A DNA stretch of 64,000 bases from Candidatus Competibacteraceae bacterium (GTDB lineage Bacteria; Pseudomonadota; Gammaproteobacteria; Competibacterales; Competibacteraceae): positions 186,001 to 250,000 of the forward strand of contig JADJQQ010000004.1 in the NCBI GenBank assembly GCA_016712625.1, read 5' to 3'. The translations under genes were made by a program, and so were the position numbers. Each line of letters begins with the position of its first letter. Within the stretch, counting starts at the first letter, position 1. Below the pieces are notes generated by a model. That model was not told where the DNA came from. It worked only from the letters and a program-made list of their open reading frames with translations, and made no database searches. Of the stretch, positions 1-8,930 are shown one piece after another.

Positions 1-360
1 CAGTTGGACCAGGAAATCTCGTAAGTCCTTGTAGTGCATCTGCTCTCTCGGAAGGTTGGATTAAATAGGGACATCAGTCCGCGACAGCGCGCTTCAGTGT
101 ACTGGTCATTTGAGGCGCCATTATCAACGGGGCCGCATCCGATTGACATTTTCTCTCACCAAAACGGTTCGATAACGGCGAGATGCGGCTGTCACCCCGG
201 ATTTAGAGTGATCGCCCCCAGTGGCGGGCTGGGTTTGAACGGCTAGACTTACGAAGTGACATCAAGCGTGTGGAAACTTCGTCTGATGAGTTAGCAAGCG
301 ATGCCCTTTTCCAACCCTGCCACCGATCATTTTTATATCTTTATGCCCACTGGAGGTGAC
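1..360. other. left-end stretch without a supportable gene
   Basis: I see no gene I can support here. The one open frame (34-246, 70 codons on the plus strand) has no recognisable motif and no ribosome binding site. An AGGTGAC-like purine stretch just before position 361 is the ribosome binding site of the following TRAP permease gene. The stretch presumably carries the dctQM promoter, but I could not pick a convincing -35/-10 pair. Confidence 0.4.
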
Positions 361-894
361 ATGAAGTTCCTACTTCGCATCGCAGCGGCCATCGACGCCA
401 TGAATACCCTGATTGGCCGCTGGATGACTTGGCTGATCTTGCTCTGCGTTCTGATCAGCGCGGCTGTCGCCACGCTTCGTTATGCGTTTGACTGGGGTTC
501 CAACGCGCTGCTCGAATCCCAGTGGTTTATGTTCGGCTTGGTCTTTCTGTTTTGCTCGGCCTGGACCTTGCGAGAAGGCGGACACGTTCGGATCGATATT
601 TTGTCCTCTCGACTGTCATCCACGGCTCGGATTTGGATTGATATCCTGGGTAGTTTGCTATTTTTGCTGCCTGTATGTTTGTTGATTGTGCTGGATTCCT
701 GGAATTTTTTTCTGATCGCTTACCAGACTAACGACGGTTCCGCTAACCCCGGCGGCTTGCTGTGGTGGCCAATCAAGCTGGCGATTCCGGTGGCTTTCAT
801 CTTGCTCAGCTTGCAAGGTGTATCCGAAATCATCAAAAATCTTGCGGTGCTCACCGGCGACCGGCCTCTGCCTGAATTCAAGGGGGGCCACTGA
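361..894 (+). CDS. dctQ: TRAP transporter small permease (DctQ family)
   Basis: Small membrane subunit of a tripartite ATP-independent periplasmic (TRAP) transporter, which imports organic acids using an ion gradient and a periplasmic binding protein. The 177-residue product has four hydrophobic segments and the family pattern after the second one (ESQWFMFGLVFLFCSAWTLR, then GGHVRIDI). The ATG at 361 is preferred over the in-frame ATG at 301 because GGAGGTGAC lies directly upstream and the protein then begins at the first membrane segment. The stop lies one base before the dctM start, so the two are co-translated. The binding protein is encoded tail-to-tail downstream (2474-3643, minus strand). 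Confidence 0.93.
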   Translation: MKFLLRIAAAIDAMNTLIGRWMTWLILLCVLISAAVATLRYAFDWGSNALLESQWFMFGLVFLFCSAWTLREGGHVRIDILSSRLSSTARIWIDILGSLLFLLPVCLLIVLDSWNFFLIAYQTNDGSANPGGLLWWPIKLAIPVAFILLSLQGVSEIIKNLAVLTGDRPLPEFKGGH

Positions 895-895
895 A

Positions 896-2356
896 ATGGC
901 GGAATTTCTGATCGCCAACATGGCGCCGATCATGTTCACCGCCTTGATGGTTTTCCTGCTGATCGGCTACCCGGTGGCTTTTTCGCTGGCCGCCGTCGGC
1001 ATGGTGTTCGGCCTGCTCGGCATCGAACTCGGCCTGCTGACGCCCAATCTGTTGCAAGCCTTTCCAGATCGGGTGTTCGGCATCATGAAAAACGAGATCC
1101 TGCTGGCGATCCCGTTCTTCACCTTCATGGGGTTGGTGCTAGAACGCAGCGGCATGGCGGAAGAATTGCTCGATACCATCGGCCAGTTATTCGGTGGCAT
1201 TCGCGGCGGGCTGGCCTATGCGGTAATCTTCGTCGGCGCTTTGCTGGCGGCCACGACTGGCGTCGTGGCGGCATCCGTGATCGCGATGGGTTTAATCTCA
1301 CTGCCGATCATGCTCCGCTATGGCTACGACCGCGCGCTGGCCTCCGGCGTGATCGCCGCCGCTGGCACGTTGGCGCAAATCATTCCGCCCTCGTTGGTGC
1401 TGATCGTGATGGCCGACGTGCTGGGCCGTTCAGTCGGCGATATGTATAAGGGCGCGTTCATCCCTGGCTTGATGTTGACCGGGTTTTATATCTCCTGGGT
1501 GTTGCTCAATACGATTTTTCGGCCCCATCTCGTTCCGGCTCTGCCGCCGGAAGCGCGTACCCTGCGCGGCTGGGGGTTATTCCAGCGGGTGATCGTCGCC
1601 ATGATCCCACCGCTGCTGCTGATTTTTCTGGTGCTTGGCAGCATTTTTATCGGTTGGGCCACGCCGACTGAGGGCGGCGCGCTGGGCGCGGTCGGCGCGC
1701 TCGGATTGGCCTTGGCCAAACGCAAGCTCAACCGGAAGCTATTGACCGAAGCGTTGCACGCCACCGCCAAGATCACCAGCTTCGTCATTTTTATTCTGAT
1801 CGGCTCCAGTGTGTTCAGTCTCGTATTTCGCGGCGTCAACGGCGATTTGTGGGTAGAACATCTCTTGCTCGATCTGCCCGGCGGTCAAATCGGTTTCCTG
1901 ATCGTAGTGAAGAGTCTCGTGTCTTTGTTGGCGTTCTTTCTCGATTTTTTCGAGATCAGCTTCATCATTCTGCCGCTGCTGGCGCCCGTGGCGGAAAAAC
2001 TGGGCATCGACCTGATCTGGTTCGGGATTCTAATGGGCGTGAACATGCAAACGTCGTTTATGCATCCACCGTTCGGCTTTGCGCTGTTTTACTTACGCAG
2101 CGTCGCTCCACCGGTGGTGCGCACCAGTGATATTTACTGGGGCGCGGTGCCGTTCGTCATTATCCAGGTAATCATGGTGGCGTTAATCGTCGCTTTTCCG
2201 TCTCTGATATCAGTTGGCTTGGATCGCCCGGCGCACTCTAACGAGCCTACTCCCGTGCAAATCCTGCTACCGCAGGAGAGTCAAGACAGCGGAGCGGACG
2301 CTCAACCGGACGATGCGGCCGACCTATTCAAACAACTTCAAAAACCCAACCAATAA
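896..2356 (+). CDS. dctM: TRAP transporter large permease (DctM family)
   Basis: Large, 12-TM-type permease of the TRAP transporter and the likely translocation channel. The product is 486 residues when started at the ATG at 896, immediately after the dctQ stop. Family features include the N-terminal LLIGYPVAFSLAAVG segment, NEILLAIPFFTFMG, the SVIAMGLISLPIMLRYGYD region and GVNMQTSFMHPPFGFALFYL near the C-terminus. A hydrophilic tail of about 45 residues rich in Asp, Gln and Pro follows the last membrane segment and is somewhat long for the family. Upstream in-frame starts lie inside dctQ and are unlikely. Confidence 0.95.
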   Translation: MAEFLIANMAPIMFTALMVFLLIGYPVAFSLAAVGMVFGLLGIELGLLTPNLLQAFPDRVFGIMKNEILLAIPFFTFMGLVLERSGMAEELLDTIGQLFGGIRGGLAYAVIFVGALLAATTGVVAASVIAMGLISLPIMLRYGYDRALASGVIAAAGTLAQIIPPSLVLIVMADVLGRSVGDMYKGAFIPGLMLTGFYISWVLLNTIFRPHLVPALPPEARTLRGWGLFQRVIVAMIPPLLLIFLVLGSIFIGWATPTEGGALGAVGALGLALAKRKLNRKLLTEALHATAKITSFVIFILIGSSVFSLVFRGVNGDLWVEHLLLDLPGGQIGFLIVVKSLVSLLAFFLDFFEISFIILPLLAPVAEKLGIDLIWFGILMGVNMQTSFMHPPFGFALFYLRSVAPPVVRTSDIYWGAVPFVIIQVIMVALIVAFPSLISVGLDRPAHSNEPTPVQILLPQESQDSGADAQPDDAADLFKQLQKPNQ

Positions 2357-2412
2357 CTGGGAGAGACAGCTGTTACTAGATGAATCAGGATTGGGTTCCT
2401 TTAAAAAGAAAA

Positions 2413-2438
2413 CGTCCGGACCACGGTGAGGTGGCCCG
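2413..2438 (-). terminator. probable intrinsic terminator of the TRAP binding-protein gene
   Basis: An imperfect inverted repeat (CGGACCAC at 2417-2424 and GTGGCCCG at 2431-2438, one mismatch, six-base loop) is followed on the minus strand by a T-rich run (complement of 2403-2412). It lies between the convergent dctM and dctP genes and points in the right direction to end dctP. Confidence 0.5.
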
Positions 2439-2473
2439 AAAAAACTTAACCATTCATTGCTTAAGCTGAGCTT

Positions 2474-3643
2474 TTATTTCTTCGCCCGTAATTGCGCTTG
2501 CATGAAATTGGCGAGCGCCCCTTCCGGCAACCCCATCCAAATATCCGAAATCTGCTGGAATTCACGGAGCGAGTCGTAGAGCTTCTTGAAATCCGGATTC
2601 TTGGTCGATTCTTCAGCGTATATTTTCTGCGCCGCGTCATAGGCCGCTTTCAACACATCGTCGGGATAGCGCCGCAATTGGGTGCCATTCTGCACCAGAC
2701 GCTGGATGGATTGCGGATTCTTGGCGTCGTAAGCCGCCATCATCCGGAGGTTGGCTTCAGCCGTTGCGGTCTCAAACGCGGCCTGATAGGGCTTGGGTAG
2801 TTTTTCCCATTGCTCCTTGTTGACCAAAAAACTAATCTGGGGGCCGGATTCCCACCAGCCCGGATAATAGTAAAACTTGGCGACTTTATAGAAGCCAAGC
2901 TTTTCGTCGTCATAAGGGCCAACCCACTCCGCGGCGTCAATGGCGCCACGTTCTAGCGCTGGATAAATTTCGCCGCCCGGCAACGCTTGCGGCACCGCGC
3001 CCAACGCCGAAAACACCTCGGCGCCGAAACCGGGAATGCGCATCTTCAAACCCTTCAGATCGTCCAGCGATTTGACTTCCTTGCGGAACCAACCGCCCAT
3101 CTGAGTGCCGGTATTGCCGCCGGAGAAATTGACGACATTGTACTTACCGAAGAACTCGCGACTGAGCGTCAGGCCATCGCCGTAATAGTACCAAGCGTTC
3201 ATCTGTCGGGCGTTCAAGCCAAACGGAATGGCGGTATCGATGGAAAAAGCTTTGTTCTTACCGTGAAAGTAGTAGCCGCAGGTATGGCAACATTCGACGG
3301 TGTTCTGCTGCACGGCGTCGAGCACTCCGAACGGCGGCACAATCTCGCCCCCAGCAAACACTCGGATTTCGAATTTGCCCTCGGTCAGCTCAGCCAGCCG
3401 TTTGGCCAGCACTTCAGCGCCGCCATAGATCGTATCCAAGCTCTTGGGAAAGCTTGACGCCAGTCGCCATTTGATGGTGGGCAACCCCGATTCTTTAGAA
3501 TCAACCGGGGGTTGGGCCGGTTTAATCTCTGGCTGGGAAGGCGCTGGCTGGGTTTGCGATTGCGCGATAGTTGGCCCCAATCCCGCACCCGCGGCGGCGG
3601 CCAAACCCAAACCCGCTTTCTTCATAAACTCGCGACGCTGCAT
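2474..3643 (-). CDS. TRAP transporter solute-binding protein, TakP/DctP-like, Tat-exported
   Basis: Periplasmic binding subunit of the TRAP system, 389 residues from the ATG at 3643. The in-frame GTG at 3655 is less likely because the sequence GGAGAAGAAG before the ATG is a good ribosome binding site. The N-terminus carries a twin-arginine signal (MQRREFMKKAGLGLAAAAG). A Pro/Gln-rich linker follows, then the DctP fold. The motifs AIDAAEWVGPYDD and FYYYPGWWESGP resemble the subfamily known to bind alpha-keto or alpha-hydroxy acids (TakP type). That substrate is an inference from family resemblance. The gene converges on dctQM instead of sitting in the same operon, so expression of the three subunits may be uncoupled. 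Confidence 0.92.
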   Translation of the reverse strand: MQRREFMKKAGLGLAAAAGAGLGPTIAQSQTQPAPSQPEIKPAQPPVDSKESGLPTIKWRLASSFPKSLDTIYGGAEVLAKRLAELTEGKFEIRVFAGGEIVPPFGVLDAVQQNTVECCHTCGYYFHGKNKAFSIDTAIPFGLNARQMNAWYYYGDGLTLSREFFGKYNVVNFSGGNTGTQMGGWFRKEVKSLDDLKGLKMRIPGFGAEVFSALGAVPQALPGGEIYPALERGAIDAAEWVGPYDDEKLGFYKVAKFYYYPGWWESGPQISFLVNKEQWEKLPKPYQAAFETATAEANLRMMAAYDAKNPQSIQRLVQNGTQLRRYPDDVLKAAYDAAQKIYAEESTKNPDFKKLYDSLREFQQISDIWMGLPEGALANFMQAQLRAKK

Positions 3644-3944
3644 CTTCTTCTCCACAAAATTGTTAGGATAGTACTTTGGTAATTTAAAGCCGTTCGAATC
3701 ATCTCTTAAAATGTATCAGAGCTTGGCCCAATTTCACCTGCCACGAACCAATTCCTTTGCCAACAATCCGATTGATTGCGGAAACACTGATCCTACGATA
3801 CCGTTAATGTGGCTTGTTCAGGCAACGTTCAATGATTAATTGCGAGGATATTGTCATCGCGCCACGACCATACCGCGCCGATCGATATTGAGGCTATCGA
3901 CCGGTGCTCGGCCAACCGGCAACACCCACTTTTCTGGAGCCTAC
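3644..3944. other. divergent intergenic region between the TRAP binding protein and the accessory block
   Basis: About 300 bases separating two divergently transcribed genes, and the left border of the accessory block. It must hold promoters in both directions. I did not find a hexamer pair that I would defend, nor a clear operator palindrome. The in-frame upstream extension of the following gene (3840-3944) reads as an unlikely Arg/Thr-rich leader and is treated as non-coding. Confidence 0.4.
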
Positions 3945-5546
3945 GTGACTCGAACCCTGTTCCTCGGCCTGGACGGCGCCACCTTCCATTTGCTCGACGA
4001 TTTGACATCTGATCGATTAGGTCAAGGGATCGTCATGCCGTTTTTGAAAACATTCATGGAACAAGGTTTTCGCGCGCCGCTCCGCTCCACCCCGCATCCG
4101 CTCACGCCACCGGCCTGGGTTACCTTGGTGACTGGCCGTAATCCCGGCGAACACGGCGTCTACGATTTCATGCGGGTCGATGATCGCCAGCATGAGGTGT
4201 TCTTTACGCTCTACGATTTTCGCGACATCCGTTGCGAGACAATCTGGAGCATCGCCAGCCGCCAGAACCGGCGCGTCGTCTCGCTCAACTTTCCGATGAT
4301 GGCGCCACCGCCAAAAATCGACGGCAGCCTGATTCCCGGTTTTACGCCGTGGAAACACCTGCGGCGCAACATGACGCCCGATACCCTCTACCAACGCTTG
4401 CACGCCATTCCAGGTTTTCATCCAAAAGAGCTGGCTTGGGATTTCGAGCGGGAAAATCAGATCGGCGAGGAGATGGATCGCGACTATCTGGCCGCCTGGA
4501 TCAGCTACCACTTGCCGCGCGAGGAACTCTGGTTCCAGGTGGCGCGCAAATTGCTTGTTGAAGATACGCCGGACTTGTTGGCCGTAATGTTCGACGGTAC
4601 TGATAAAATCCAGCACCAGGCCTGGGCTTACCTCGACCCGGAACTACACCCGGTCGCGCCCGATGCCGCCTGGACCCGCTTGCGCGCGCTTTGCCTCGAC
4701 TATTTCCGCCGGCTCGACGGCTATCTGGCCGAGCTGGTTCGTCTGGCGGGGCCAGCGGTACAGGTATTCATGGCCTCGGATCACGTCTTCACCGCCTCAA
4801 ACCGAGTGGTTCGCATCAACCGTTATCTCGCTGATTTGGGACATTTACGGTATCACGACATCGCCGACTCCGATGCGGCCCGCCGGCGGGCGGCCAGCCC
4901 GTTCGCCCATCTGGACTGGCAAAAGACCGTCGCTTACTGCCCTACGCCGTCGAGCAACGCCATTCACATTCGGGTGGCGCGCGAGCCGGGCCAGCCCGGT
5001 ATTGCGCCGAGCGATTATCTCGCCTTCCGCGCCCGGTTGATCGAACAGCTGTACGCCCTGCCAGATCCGATCAGCGGTAAACCGGTTATCCAGCAAGTCC
5101 TGACCCGTGAAGCGGCCTTCCCGGGCCAAGCCAGCGCCGATGCCCCTGATCTGACCTTGATTCTGGCTGATTATGGCTTTGTTTCCATTCGTAATTTGGA
5201 ACCCGTGGTCTTCGTTCGCCCGGAAGCGGTCGGCACACACCACCCCGATGGCATCGTTCTAGCCGGCGGTCCCGGCATCGAGTCCGGTTGGCATGACCGG
5301 GCGCTGCCCATCGCCGATATCGCGGCCAACCTGCTCCACAGCTTGGATTTACCGATCCCGGCTGATTTTGATGGGCAGGTGATGACCGCCTGCTTTAGCG
5401 CCGATTTTCTACAAAACCGGCCAGCGCGGCCCGGTCCAGCGACTCGATCGGTCAAGGATGGCCTGGTGCAAGCGGACGCCATCCCCGCCGAAGACCGCGA
5501 CAAGATCCTGGCCCAACTCGCCATGCTCGGCTATCTGGAGGAATAA
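3945..5546 (+). CDS. alkaline-phosphatase-superfamily phosphodiesterase/phosphatase
   Basis: Metal-dependent hydrolase of the type I phosphodiesterase/nucleotide pyrophosphatase branch of the alkaline phosphatase superfamily, 533 residues. Visible motifs are LGLDGATFHLLDD (first metal Asp), PHPLTPPAWVTLVTGRNPGEHG (probable Thr nucleophile region), FDGTDKIQHQAW and MASDHVFT (metal Asp/His pair). No signal peptide or membrane helix is evident. The GTG at 3945 is chosen because GGAG lies just before it and the domain begins at once. The stop overlaps the next start (TAATG), so translation is coupled to the hydrolase gene. The substrate is unknown. In this context it could process a phospho- or sulfo-lipid head group, which is inference. 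Confidence 0.82.
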   Translation: MTRTLFLGLDGATFHLLDDLTSDRLGQGIVMPFLKTFMEQGFRAPLRSTPHPLTPPAWVTLVTGRNPGEHGVYDFMRVDDRQHEVFFTLYDFRDIRCETIWSIASRQNRRVVSLNFPMMAPPPKIDGSLIPGFTPWKHLRRNMTPDTLYQRLHAIPGFHPKELAWDFERENQIGEEMDRDYLAAWISYHLPREELWFQVARKLLVEDTPDLLAVMFDGTDKIQHQAWAYLDPELHPVAPDAAWTRLRALCLDYFRRLDGYLAELVRLAGPAVQVFMASDHVFTASNRVVRINRYLADLGHLRYHDIADSDAARRRAASPFAHLDWQKTVAYCPTPSSNAIHIRVAREPGQPGIAPSDYLAFRARLIEQLYALPDPISGKPVIQQVLTREAAFPGQASADAPDLTLILADYGFVSIRNLEPVVFVRPEAVGTHHPDGIVLAGGPGIESGWHDRALPIADIAANLLHSLDLPIPADFDGQVMTACFSADFLQNRPARPGPATRSVKDGLVQADAIPAEDRDKILAQLAMLGYLEE

Positions 5547-6497
5547 TGGCGATTGCCCAGCTGCCGACGATCAGCCTCAATTATCTCCAGTTCCCCAGTC
5601 GGGTCGATCAACCGCTGTGCGGCGATCTGGTGCTGATTCACGGGCTGGCCGCTAGCCTGGGTTTTTGGCGCCCTGGCGTTGTCCGCTCCTTGTCTCAACT
5701 GTGCCGGATAACCGCCTACGACCTGCGTGGACACGGCCGCAGCGAACTGCTCCCTACCGGCTATTCGATCCCGCAGATGGCCGATGATCTGGTCGCTTTG
5801 CTGGATCATCTTGGCTTGGAGCGGGTCCACCTGCTCGGCCACAGCTTCGGGGGGGCCATCGCTTTGTTGTTCGCCCACCGGCACCCGGAACGGGTTCACA
5901 GCGTGATTCTGGCCGACACCCGCCTGCGCGCCCTGCAACCCTATCACCGCCTGCGGGATTGGAACGATTGGCCGCGCTGGAAACCGATCTTGCACCGAGC
6001 CGGAATCGAACTGAACGAATCGGAAGCGGAAGGCGGCTATGAATTGCTGGTTGCCATGGCCAAGGTGCAACTGGGCGAAACTCCTCTGGCTTTGCCGTTG
6101 TTCGCCGCGCCGAATGGCGGCGTCCGCCGCAACGGCAGCGCGCAACGGTGGCTGCGCTTGCAAGAGATGACCTCGATCCGGCACGATCTGCGAATCCCGG
6201 ACAGCATGACGCTGATGTCGCTACGCGCAATCCGCGCGCCGATGCTCGGCCTGTATGGCGAAAACTCGCCGGTGCTGCCGACCGGCCGCGCCCTGCGCCG
6301 GCTCTGCCCGCATTACAATCTGCACCTGATCCGCCATGCCAGTCACTTTTTTCCCCTTGACTCGCCCCCGTCAATTTGCCCATTCCAGCGCGCGGTTTTT
6401 GTTGGCGCAGTCGGGTCTCCCCTTCAGTTTCGAGCATCTGCTCGAGGATGAGGCGGAACACGACCACGAGCCCCAGCCTCTGTTGGCGGCTTTATGA
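5546..6497 (+). CDS. alpha/beta hydrolase, reading frame broken by a one-base insertion near the C-terminus
   Basis: Alpha/beta-hydrolase-fold protein with the oxyanion segment LVLIHGLAASLGFWRPG, the TAYDLRGHGRS strand and the nucleophile elbow LLGHSFGGAIALLFAHRHP. The catalytic His lies near RHASHFFPL. As read, the frame leaves the family pattern just after that His and runs to 6451. Removing one T from the T-run at 6347-6352 gives a natural ending (LTRPRQFAHSSARFLL onward) and a stop at 6495-6497 that overlaps the next ATG as ATGA. The repaired product is 316 residues. The start overlaps the preceding stop. The exact fit of the repaired stop to the next gene strongly supports an indel. Role: esterase, thioesterase or acyl transferase type, substrate unknown. 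Confidence 0.82.
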
Positions 6498-7957
6498 GTT
6501 CAAGGCGCTCTGGCCCATCGCCGGGCCTTGCGGGTTCGGATTTTCGTTGTGTCGCCGCCAACGGTTTCGGCGATCCGTACAATGCCTATCCGCACTCAAT
6601 GATCTGGTACAAGGATCGCCTGTACGTCGGCACCACGCGCGCCAACCTCTGCATGTTGAAAGTGTCGAAAATTCCCACCAAGTTTGCGTTCTGGCCGGTG
6701 GAGTGCCCGGATAATCTGTACGATCTTGACATGCGGGCGCAAATCTGGAGTTACGATCCTACCCCGGGCGAATGGCAAGAAGTGTATCGTTCCCCGGTTA
6801 TGACGGGGGAACACGGAGATACCATCCCACGGGATATGGGCTATCGCGGCATGGCGGTGTTTCAGGGAGAATCTGACCCCGAACCGGCGTTGTATGTTTC
6901 GACCTATGCTTCAGCGCAAGGGCCGGGCGCTTACGTGCTGCGCAGCGTTGATGGCGAGCATTTTACACCGGTGTCCAAACCCGGCCTGTTGGAACTGCCG
7001 ATCACCAGCATCCGCACCTTGACGCCCTTCAAAGGGCGTCTGTTCACCGCGCCGACCGGCCGGGCCGGCGGCAGCCCAAACGCCACTGAGATCGCCGTCA
7101 TCTACGAAACGCGCGACCCGATCCAGGGCAACTGGACCCCGGTCAATCTCGCTGGATTTGGCGATCCCGATAACGCCGGCGTATTCGAAATGATCGGTTT
7201 CGGCGATTATCTTTATGCTGGCACGGTAAACTTCAACCACGGTTTTCAAGTATGGCGCACCCGCGCCGAGGGCAATCCGCCCTATCACTGGGAACCGGTC
7301 ATTACCGACGGTGCTTACCGCGGCCAATTGAACCAATGCGTGGTGGCTTTCGCCGAATTCAAGGGCGCGCTTTACATCGGCGGCGGCATCCAAAACGGCG
7401 GCATCGATAGCGTGCATAAGGTCGGCCCCGCCGCACCCGAGTTGATCCGCCTCTATCCGGATGGCCGTTGGGATTTAATCGTCGGCGCCGCGCGTGAAAC
7501 GCCTGTGGGTTCTAAACAGCCGCTTTCCGGTTTCCGGCCTGGTTTCAACAATTTATTCAACGGCTACTTCTGGCGGATGACCGCCCACGAAGGGTGGTTG
7601 TATGTGGGCACGCTGGACTGGAGTCGGATGCTCTCATACGCCGATCAAGCACGTTGGCCCGCCTGGTTCCGACGCAGTATCGACCGAATCGGCTTGGACA
7701 AGCTCACCACACAGCAATCGGGCTTCGATCTCTATCGCAGTTTCGATGGTGAAAATTGGCTTCCGGTCACCACCGACGGTTTTGGCAATTCCTACAATTA
7801 CGGCTTGCGCGGTCTGGTTTCAACCCGGCACGGCCTATTCGTCGGCGCGGTCAACCCCTTCGGTCCGCGCGTCGCTTGTCAGGGCGAGGATGGAGCGTGG
7901 AACTATCGCGATAACCCAAACGGTGGTTTGGAAATCTGGTTGGGCCGCCCTCAATAA
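6494..7957 (+). CDS. propeller-like protein of unknown function (paralogue of 12709-13956)
   Basis: I do not recognise a named family. The 487-residue product has repeating units ending in strands such as DRLYVGTTRA, YLYAGTVN, ALYIGGGI and WLYVGTLDWS, and recurring turns such as NGFGDPYNAY, AGFGDPDNAG and DGFGNSYNYG. This is what a beta-propeller with short sheet-forming repeats looks like. No signal peptide is evident from the chosen start. It overlaps the repaired hydrolase stop by four bases (ATGA), and a sulfotransferase start follows within six bases, so it belongs to a tightly packed operon. A second, shorter copy lies at 12709-13956. A binding or scaffold role in the sulfotransferase/PKS system is inference only. 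Confidence 0.78.
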   Translation: MSSRRSGPSPGLAGSDFRCVAANGFGDPYNAYPHSMIWYKDRLYVGTTRANLCMLKVSKIPTKFAFWPVECPDNLYDLDMRAQIWSYDPTPGEWQEVYRSPVMTGEHGDTIPRDMGYRGMAVFQGESDPEPALYVSTYASAQGPGAYVLRSVDGEHFTPVSKPGLLELPITSIRTLTPFKGRLFTAPTGRAGGSPNATEIAVIYETRDPIQGNWTPVNLAGFGDPDNAGVFEMIGFGDYLYAGTVNFNHGFQVWRTRAEGNPPYHWEPVITDGAYRGQLNQCVVAFAEFKGALYIGGGIQNGGIDSVHKVGPAAPELIRLYPDGRWDLIVGAARETPVGSKQPLSGFRPGFNNLFNGYFWRMTAHEGWLYVGTLDWSRMLSYADQARWPAWFRRSIDRIGLDKLTTQQSGFDLYRSFDGENWLPVTTDGFGNSYNYGLRGLVSTRHGLFVGAVNPFGPRVACQGEDGAWNYRDNPNGGLEIWLGRPQ

Positions 7958-7962
7958 AATTC

Positions 7963-8850
7963 ATGTCACCTCCTCTATTTATCCTAACCTGTATGCGCTC
8001 CTACTCGTCGCTGGTTTGCGCCATGCTGGGGCAACATCCCGCGATGTACGGTTTGCCGGAGTTGAATCTGTTCATGGCCGATACCTTGGCCGCGGTCATC
8101 AAGAAGCTGAAACTTATTCGTCCGCAAAGCTTGCATGGTCTGTTGCGGGCGGTCGCTCAGGTGGAGTACCACGCCCAAACAACCGATACCGTCGACCAAG
8201 CCAACGCATGGTTGCAGCGGCACGCGCATTGGAATTCCGGCCAATTTTTCGCTTTTTTGGCCGAACGCACCGGTTCGGCGATCCTCATCGATAAAAGTCC
8301 GAGCACCGGGTTAAATCCCGCTAATCTGCGCCGGATGTATCACACTTTTCCAAAAGCGCATTTCTTGCACCTGGTACGCCATCCGCGCCCAACCTGCAAC
8401 TCGATTCACCAACTGCAACAAAAAACCGCGCGGGGTCGTAGCGCCAATGCAGCAAGCGACTTGTCACCAGAGCAATTGTGGTTGAAGATCAACCGGAACA
8501 TTCTCGCATTTACCGAGCGCTTGCCGCCGGGCCAAGCGATGTTGATTCAGGGTGAGCGCCTGCTGGCGCAACCAGAACTCTATCTGAGGCAGATTGTAGA
8601 TTGGCTTGGCTTGAATAGCGCTTCACAAAACCTGGCCGCCATGTTGCATCCAGAGCAATCACCTTACGCCTTTATAGGGCCACCCAATGCATTATTTGGC
8701 AATGATCCGAATTTTCTCCGCAACCCAGGCTATAGCAAGCGATCTATTCCAACACCACAATTGGAAGGACCGCTAGAGTGGAAAAACGACCAAGCTGATC
8801 GTTTTTCCGCGTCAACGCGACACTTGGCCCGGCGCTTAGGTTATCACTGA
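7963..8850 (+). CDS. sulfotransferase family protein (copy 1)
   Basis: PAPS-dependent sulfotransferase-like protein of 295 residues. The N-terminal strand-loop FILTCMRSYSSLVCAMLGQHP corresponds to the 5'-phosphosulfate-binding loop, although Arg-Ser replaces the usual Lys-containing pattern. LVRHPRPTCNSIHQ corresponds to the 3'-phosphate-binding segment. The first residues run straight into the domain, so the protein is cytosolic. It starts five bases after the propeller stop. Three relatives lie at 10726, 11651 and 28912, all sharing the PLFIL...S.V...GQHP..Y..PE pattern and the C-terminal MKHPE.SP motif or a variant of it. The acceptor is unknown. Confidence 0.85.
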   Translation: MSPPLFILTCMRSYSSLVCAMLGQHPAMYGLPELNLFMADTLAAVIKKLKLIRPQSLHGLLRAVAQVEYHAQTTDTVDQANAWLQRHAHWNSGQFFAFLAERTGSAILIDKSPSTGLNPANLRRMYHTFPKAHFLHLVRHPRPTCNSIHQLQQKTARGRSANAASDLSPEQLWLKINRNILAFTERLPPGQAMLIQGERLLAQPELYLRQIVDWLGLNSASQNLAAMLHPEQSPYAFIGPPNALFGNDPNFLRNPGYSKRSIPTPQLEGPLEWKNDQADRFSASTRHLARRLGYH

Positions 8851-8930
8851 CCCAACCGAAAGCACTCCTACTGATCACGCGCCGGCCACCAATCATAGAG
8901 CCAGATATCCAGCTACAAAGAGCGAATAGA

